Below are positions 51,085-52,614 of a DNA stretch of 52,614 bases, piece by piece; position 1 is the stretch's first letter, and each line of letters starts with the position of its first letter. This stretch comes from Synergistales bacterium 54_24. Lineage in GTDB: Bacteria; Synergistota; Synergistia; Synergistales; Thermosynergistaceae. The position numbers were made by a program, and so were the translations under genes. Under the pieces are notes generated by a model, which was not told the origin of the DNA, searched no databases, and was given only the letters and a program-made list of their open reading frames with translations. The stretch lies in assembly GCA_001508935.1 (NCBI GenBank), contig LGFQ01000002.1, positions 1 through 52,614 of the forward strand, written 5' to 3'.

Positions 51085-51115
51085 TTATTATAACATCTAC
51101 CTTTTCCTATTTCAA
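51085..51115 (-). promoter_or_regulatory. Promoter of yerC with palindrome over the -10
   Basis: On the minus strand TTGAAA (51115-51110) and TATAAT (51092-51087) are spaced by 17 bp. The -10 lies in the 11-bp palindrome GTTATAATAAC (51095-51085), identical to one before fapR. Confidence 0.85.
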
Positions 51116-51159
51116 GACTACAGAGGCAGAACCGAATATTTCCACTTCGGAGAAGAGGG

Positions 51160-52230
51160 TTAAACTGTAACTCTGGAACTCGGAAACCCCTCAGCTTGTT
51201 GAGTTAGGTCACTAAAGGCCGAGATTAGAAGCTGCATTTCATTTTCTTTGCCCACAGTGACGCGCATCCATGTGCCCTCCCATGGTACGGAGATGAATTT
51301 GACATGGATCCCTTGTTGCAACAAGAACTCTTCGAGCTGTTGTCTTTGTAGCGGTGCACGCACAGCTACAAAGTTCGATGTGCTCTCGAAGGCTTGCCAG
51401 CCGGGGATACGGTTTACCTCTTCGACGAAGCGGTCGCGAATGTAAGATATGGCGTAAACCCTGCCTTCCATCCATTCCCGGTAGGATAGCATTAGCTTGG
51501 CTATATCCTGGCTCATCACGTTGACGTTGAAGGGGCTTCGCGTCTCGTTGAGGACTTGGGCGACATGTTTGCCGCACATTGCGTATCCCACGCGCATACC
51601 GGCTAAACCCCAAGCTTTTGACATAGTCCTGAGCACTGCAACTTCCCTTGGAAGATCCCCTTTGATCGATTCCAGGATGGAAGTCCTTGAAAATTCGGCA
51701 TATGCTTCGTCTATCAGACATATCCCAGGAGAATGCTCTATCACTTTGAGGAGAAAATCTGACCTCAGGAGCATACCTGTGGGGTTATGGGGAGAATCCA
51801 GCAGCACCAACCGTGGCGAAGCCTCGCGCAGGACGTCCAACACTGCCTCTTCCGAGAAAGAGAAACGCTTCCCATTCACTACGACTGGCACCTTCACTTG
51901 CTCGGCACGGAAGAGCTTGCAGAGATGGTTGTATTCTGAAAAGCACGGCGATAGCGTCAAAACGCGATCGCCCTCTCTGATAAGAGCGGCGAACAGCAAA
52001 AAGAGTATTTCATCTCCTCCATTGCCGACTACTATGCGCTCCGCCGGAAAACCCGTATATTCGGAGAGGGCTGCCTTAAGGGCCTTGGCATCGGGATCTG
52101 GGTAATGGTTGAGCCTCAGGGACGATAAGCTTTTCCTGATCTCTTCCTTCAAGGCTGGTGGAGTATCAAAGGGATTTTCGTTTTTGTTCAAGAATATTTC
52201 CCTTGTTGATGGCATGTTATAAAGCTGCAT
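51160..52230 (-). CDS. hisC: Histidinol-phosphate aminotransferase
   Basis: 356 residues from ATG 52230; GTG 52233, directly before it, is also possible with GGGAGGA upstream. Family blocks: LNKNENPFDTP, LNHYPDPDAKALKAALSEYTG, VGNGGDEILFLLFAAL, LLDSPHNPTGML, LIDEAYAEFS and the PLP lysine in RTMSKAWGLAGMRVGYA. It transaminates imidazole-acetol phosphate to histidinol phosphate; some paralogues act on aromatic or other amino acids, and the rest of the his operon is not here. Its neighbour on the same strand is yerC. The promoter lies at 52291-52319. Confidence 0.92.
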   Translation of the reverse strand: MQLYNMPSTREIFLNKNENPFDTPPALKEEIRKSLSSLRLNHYPDPDAKALKAALSEYTGFPAERIVVGNGGDEILFLLFAALIREGDRVLTLSPCFSEYNHLCKLFRAEQVKVPVVVNGKRFSFSEEAVLDVLREASPRLVLLDSPHNPTGMLLRSDFLLKVIEHSPGICLIDEAYAEFSRTSILESIKGDLPREVAVLRTMSKAWGLAGMRVGYAMCGKHVAQVLNETRSPFNVNVMSQDIAKLMLSYREWMEGRVYAISYIRDRFVEEVNRIPGWQAFESTSNFVAVRAPLQRQQLEEFLLQQGIHVKFISVPWEGTWMRVTVGKENEMQLLISAFSDLTQQAEGFPSSRVTV

Positions 52231-52250
52231 CACTCGTAAATCCTCCCATG

Positions 52251-52319
52251 AGTTTATCATAATGAATTATCACAATAGACTCCGCGACGAAGTTTATCAT
52301 GCTTTTTAATCCTCGTCAA
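52251..52319 (-). promoter_or_regulatory. Promoter of hisC with two 10-bp direct repeats
   Basis: On the minus strand TTGACG (52319-52314) and TAAACT (52296-52291) are spaced by 17 bp. The ten bases AGTTTATCAT (plus strand) occur at 52251-52260 and again at 52291-52300, exactly 40 bp apart; the distal copy covers the -10, the proximal one lies just before the hisC ribosome-binding site. They may be operators. Confidence 0.7.
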
Positions 52320-52480
52320 CCCCCCGTTTTGAGAAATATTGAAAACTCCTGGTCATCTCTTCCTAATAGAATATCAGCAAAGGCTTCTCATCATATTAAA
52401 TGCTCCCATTTCTTTAAGACTAACGGGTCGCTTGGAGGCTACTGCGCCTTTCAGCCTGAGCCATCGGTAATTTCACGTAA
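52320..52480. other. Non-coding gap upstream of hisC
   Basis: No credible coding frame, tRNA or clear hairpin is visible here. It is AT-rich upstream of the hisC promoter and ends at the terminator of the gene entering from the right. The minus-strand stretch around 52430-52455 is G/C-richer and has CTCAGGC followed by AAAGG, discussed under rejected items. Confidence 0.5.
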
Positions 52481-52483
52481 ATC

Positions 52484-52525
52484 TGCTAAAAAGAAAGAGG
52501 CAACTGCCCAAAACGCAGTTGCCTC
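52484..52525 (-). terminator. Terminator of the gene entering from the right edge
   Basis: Minus-strand stem GAGGCAACTGC (52525-52515) with GCAGTTGCCTC (52507-52497), perfect 11 bp, loop seven, followed by TTTCTTTTTAG (52496-52486). It lies 36 bp after the stop at 52561. Confidence 0.9.
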
Positions 52526-52560
52526 AAAAAATTCAACAAATGTGCCGTTGCGGTGGCCTC

Positions 52561-52614
52561 TTAAGCGCGCTTCAAAACCTTCAGCACTTCCCCTGAGGGG
52601 GAAAGCATTTCGAC
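52561..52614 (-). CDS. C-terminal end of an unidentified gene
   Basis: The minus strand from the right edge reads 17 codons (VEMLSPSGEVLKVLKRA) and a TAA at 52563-52561, followed by a strong terminator at 52525-52484. This supports a real gene end, but the fragment is too short to name. The upstream remainder is outside the window. Confidence 0.6.
   Translation of the reverse strand, partial: VEMLSPSGEVLKVLKRA

Noticed and set aside
52400-52470. Resemblance to the 3' half of a glycine riboswitch on the minus strand (CTCAGGC followed by AAAGG)
   Set aside because: The conserved 5' half (CACCGAAGG-type block) is not convincingly present, no tandem aptamer is seen, and the downstream gene is hisC rather than a gcv or glycine transporter gene.

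Overview
The window is a dense, almost purely chromosomal housekeeping segment with about 50 protein genes, three tRNA genes, short intergenic gaps, many 1-30 bp gene overlaps and frequent GTG/TTG starts. Protein sequences and gene order look like the phylum Synergistota, most plausibly an Acetomicrobium/Anaerobaculum-type thermophilic anaerobe. This is inferred from protein recognition only: there is no rRNA here and no search was run. FabK as enoyl reductase, FapR, a B12-dependent MetH, HypF and a LonB/LonC-type protease fit an anaerobic, hydrogen-metabolising bacterium. I see no phage, insertion sequence, CRISPR array or other mobile element.

Left part (1-7284, all +): the 3' end of a nicotinate phosphoribosyltransferase gene; a promoter and rplM-rpsI with a strong terminator; a structured leader with a terminator-like element in front of the Mg2+ channel gene mgtE; then secE-nusG-rplK-rplA, an L10-type leader, rplJ-rplL, and endonuclease V. 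rpoB/rpoC do not follow rplL. Next comes a minus-strand pair, dcd and an unrecognised 300-residue protein gene (7294-8773). A methionine block follows on + (metH, metF, a metal-dependent amidohydrolase, metX; 8849-14182), then tRNA-Leu(UAA), initiator tRNA-fMet and elongator tRNA-Met.

Centre (14976-34673): tilS-hpt-ftsH, uvrB-uvrA-rlmB, mltG-tldD-ftsK-thiN, then xseB-ispA-tlyA-nadK-recN, with rpmB facing the other way between thiN and xseB. Many of these genes overlap by 1-30 bp (uvrB/uvrA by 77 bp), so translational coupling is likely. An XRE-cupin regulator follows recN.

Right-centre (35280-43221): yceD-rpmF with promoter and terminator, then a separately promoted fatty-acid synthesis operon fapR-plsX-fabH-fabK-fabD-fabG-acpP-fabF. 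It builds malonyl-ACP, condenses, reduces and supplies acyl-phosphate for phospholipids, and is presumably under FapR/malonyl-CoA control. A stable hairpin separates acpP from fabF. A monocistronic cold-shock gene follows.

Right end (43545-52614): hypF on minus, divergent from cobO (corrinoid adenosylation) -mnmA-lonB/C-type protease-nth on plus; then yerC and hisC on minus, each with its own promoter, and the last codons of a gene entering from the right edge with its terminator. The best candidates for something undescribed are the mgtE leader RNA, the orphan gene coupled to dcd, the repeated elements at the hisC/yerC promoters, and the missing canonical start of fapR.
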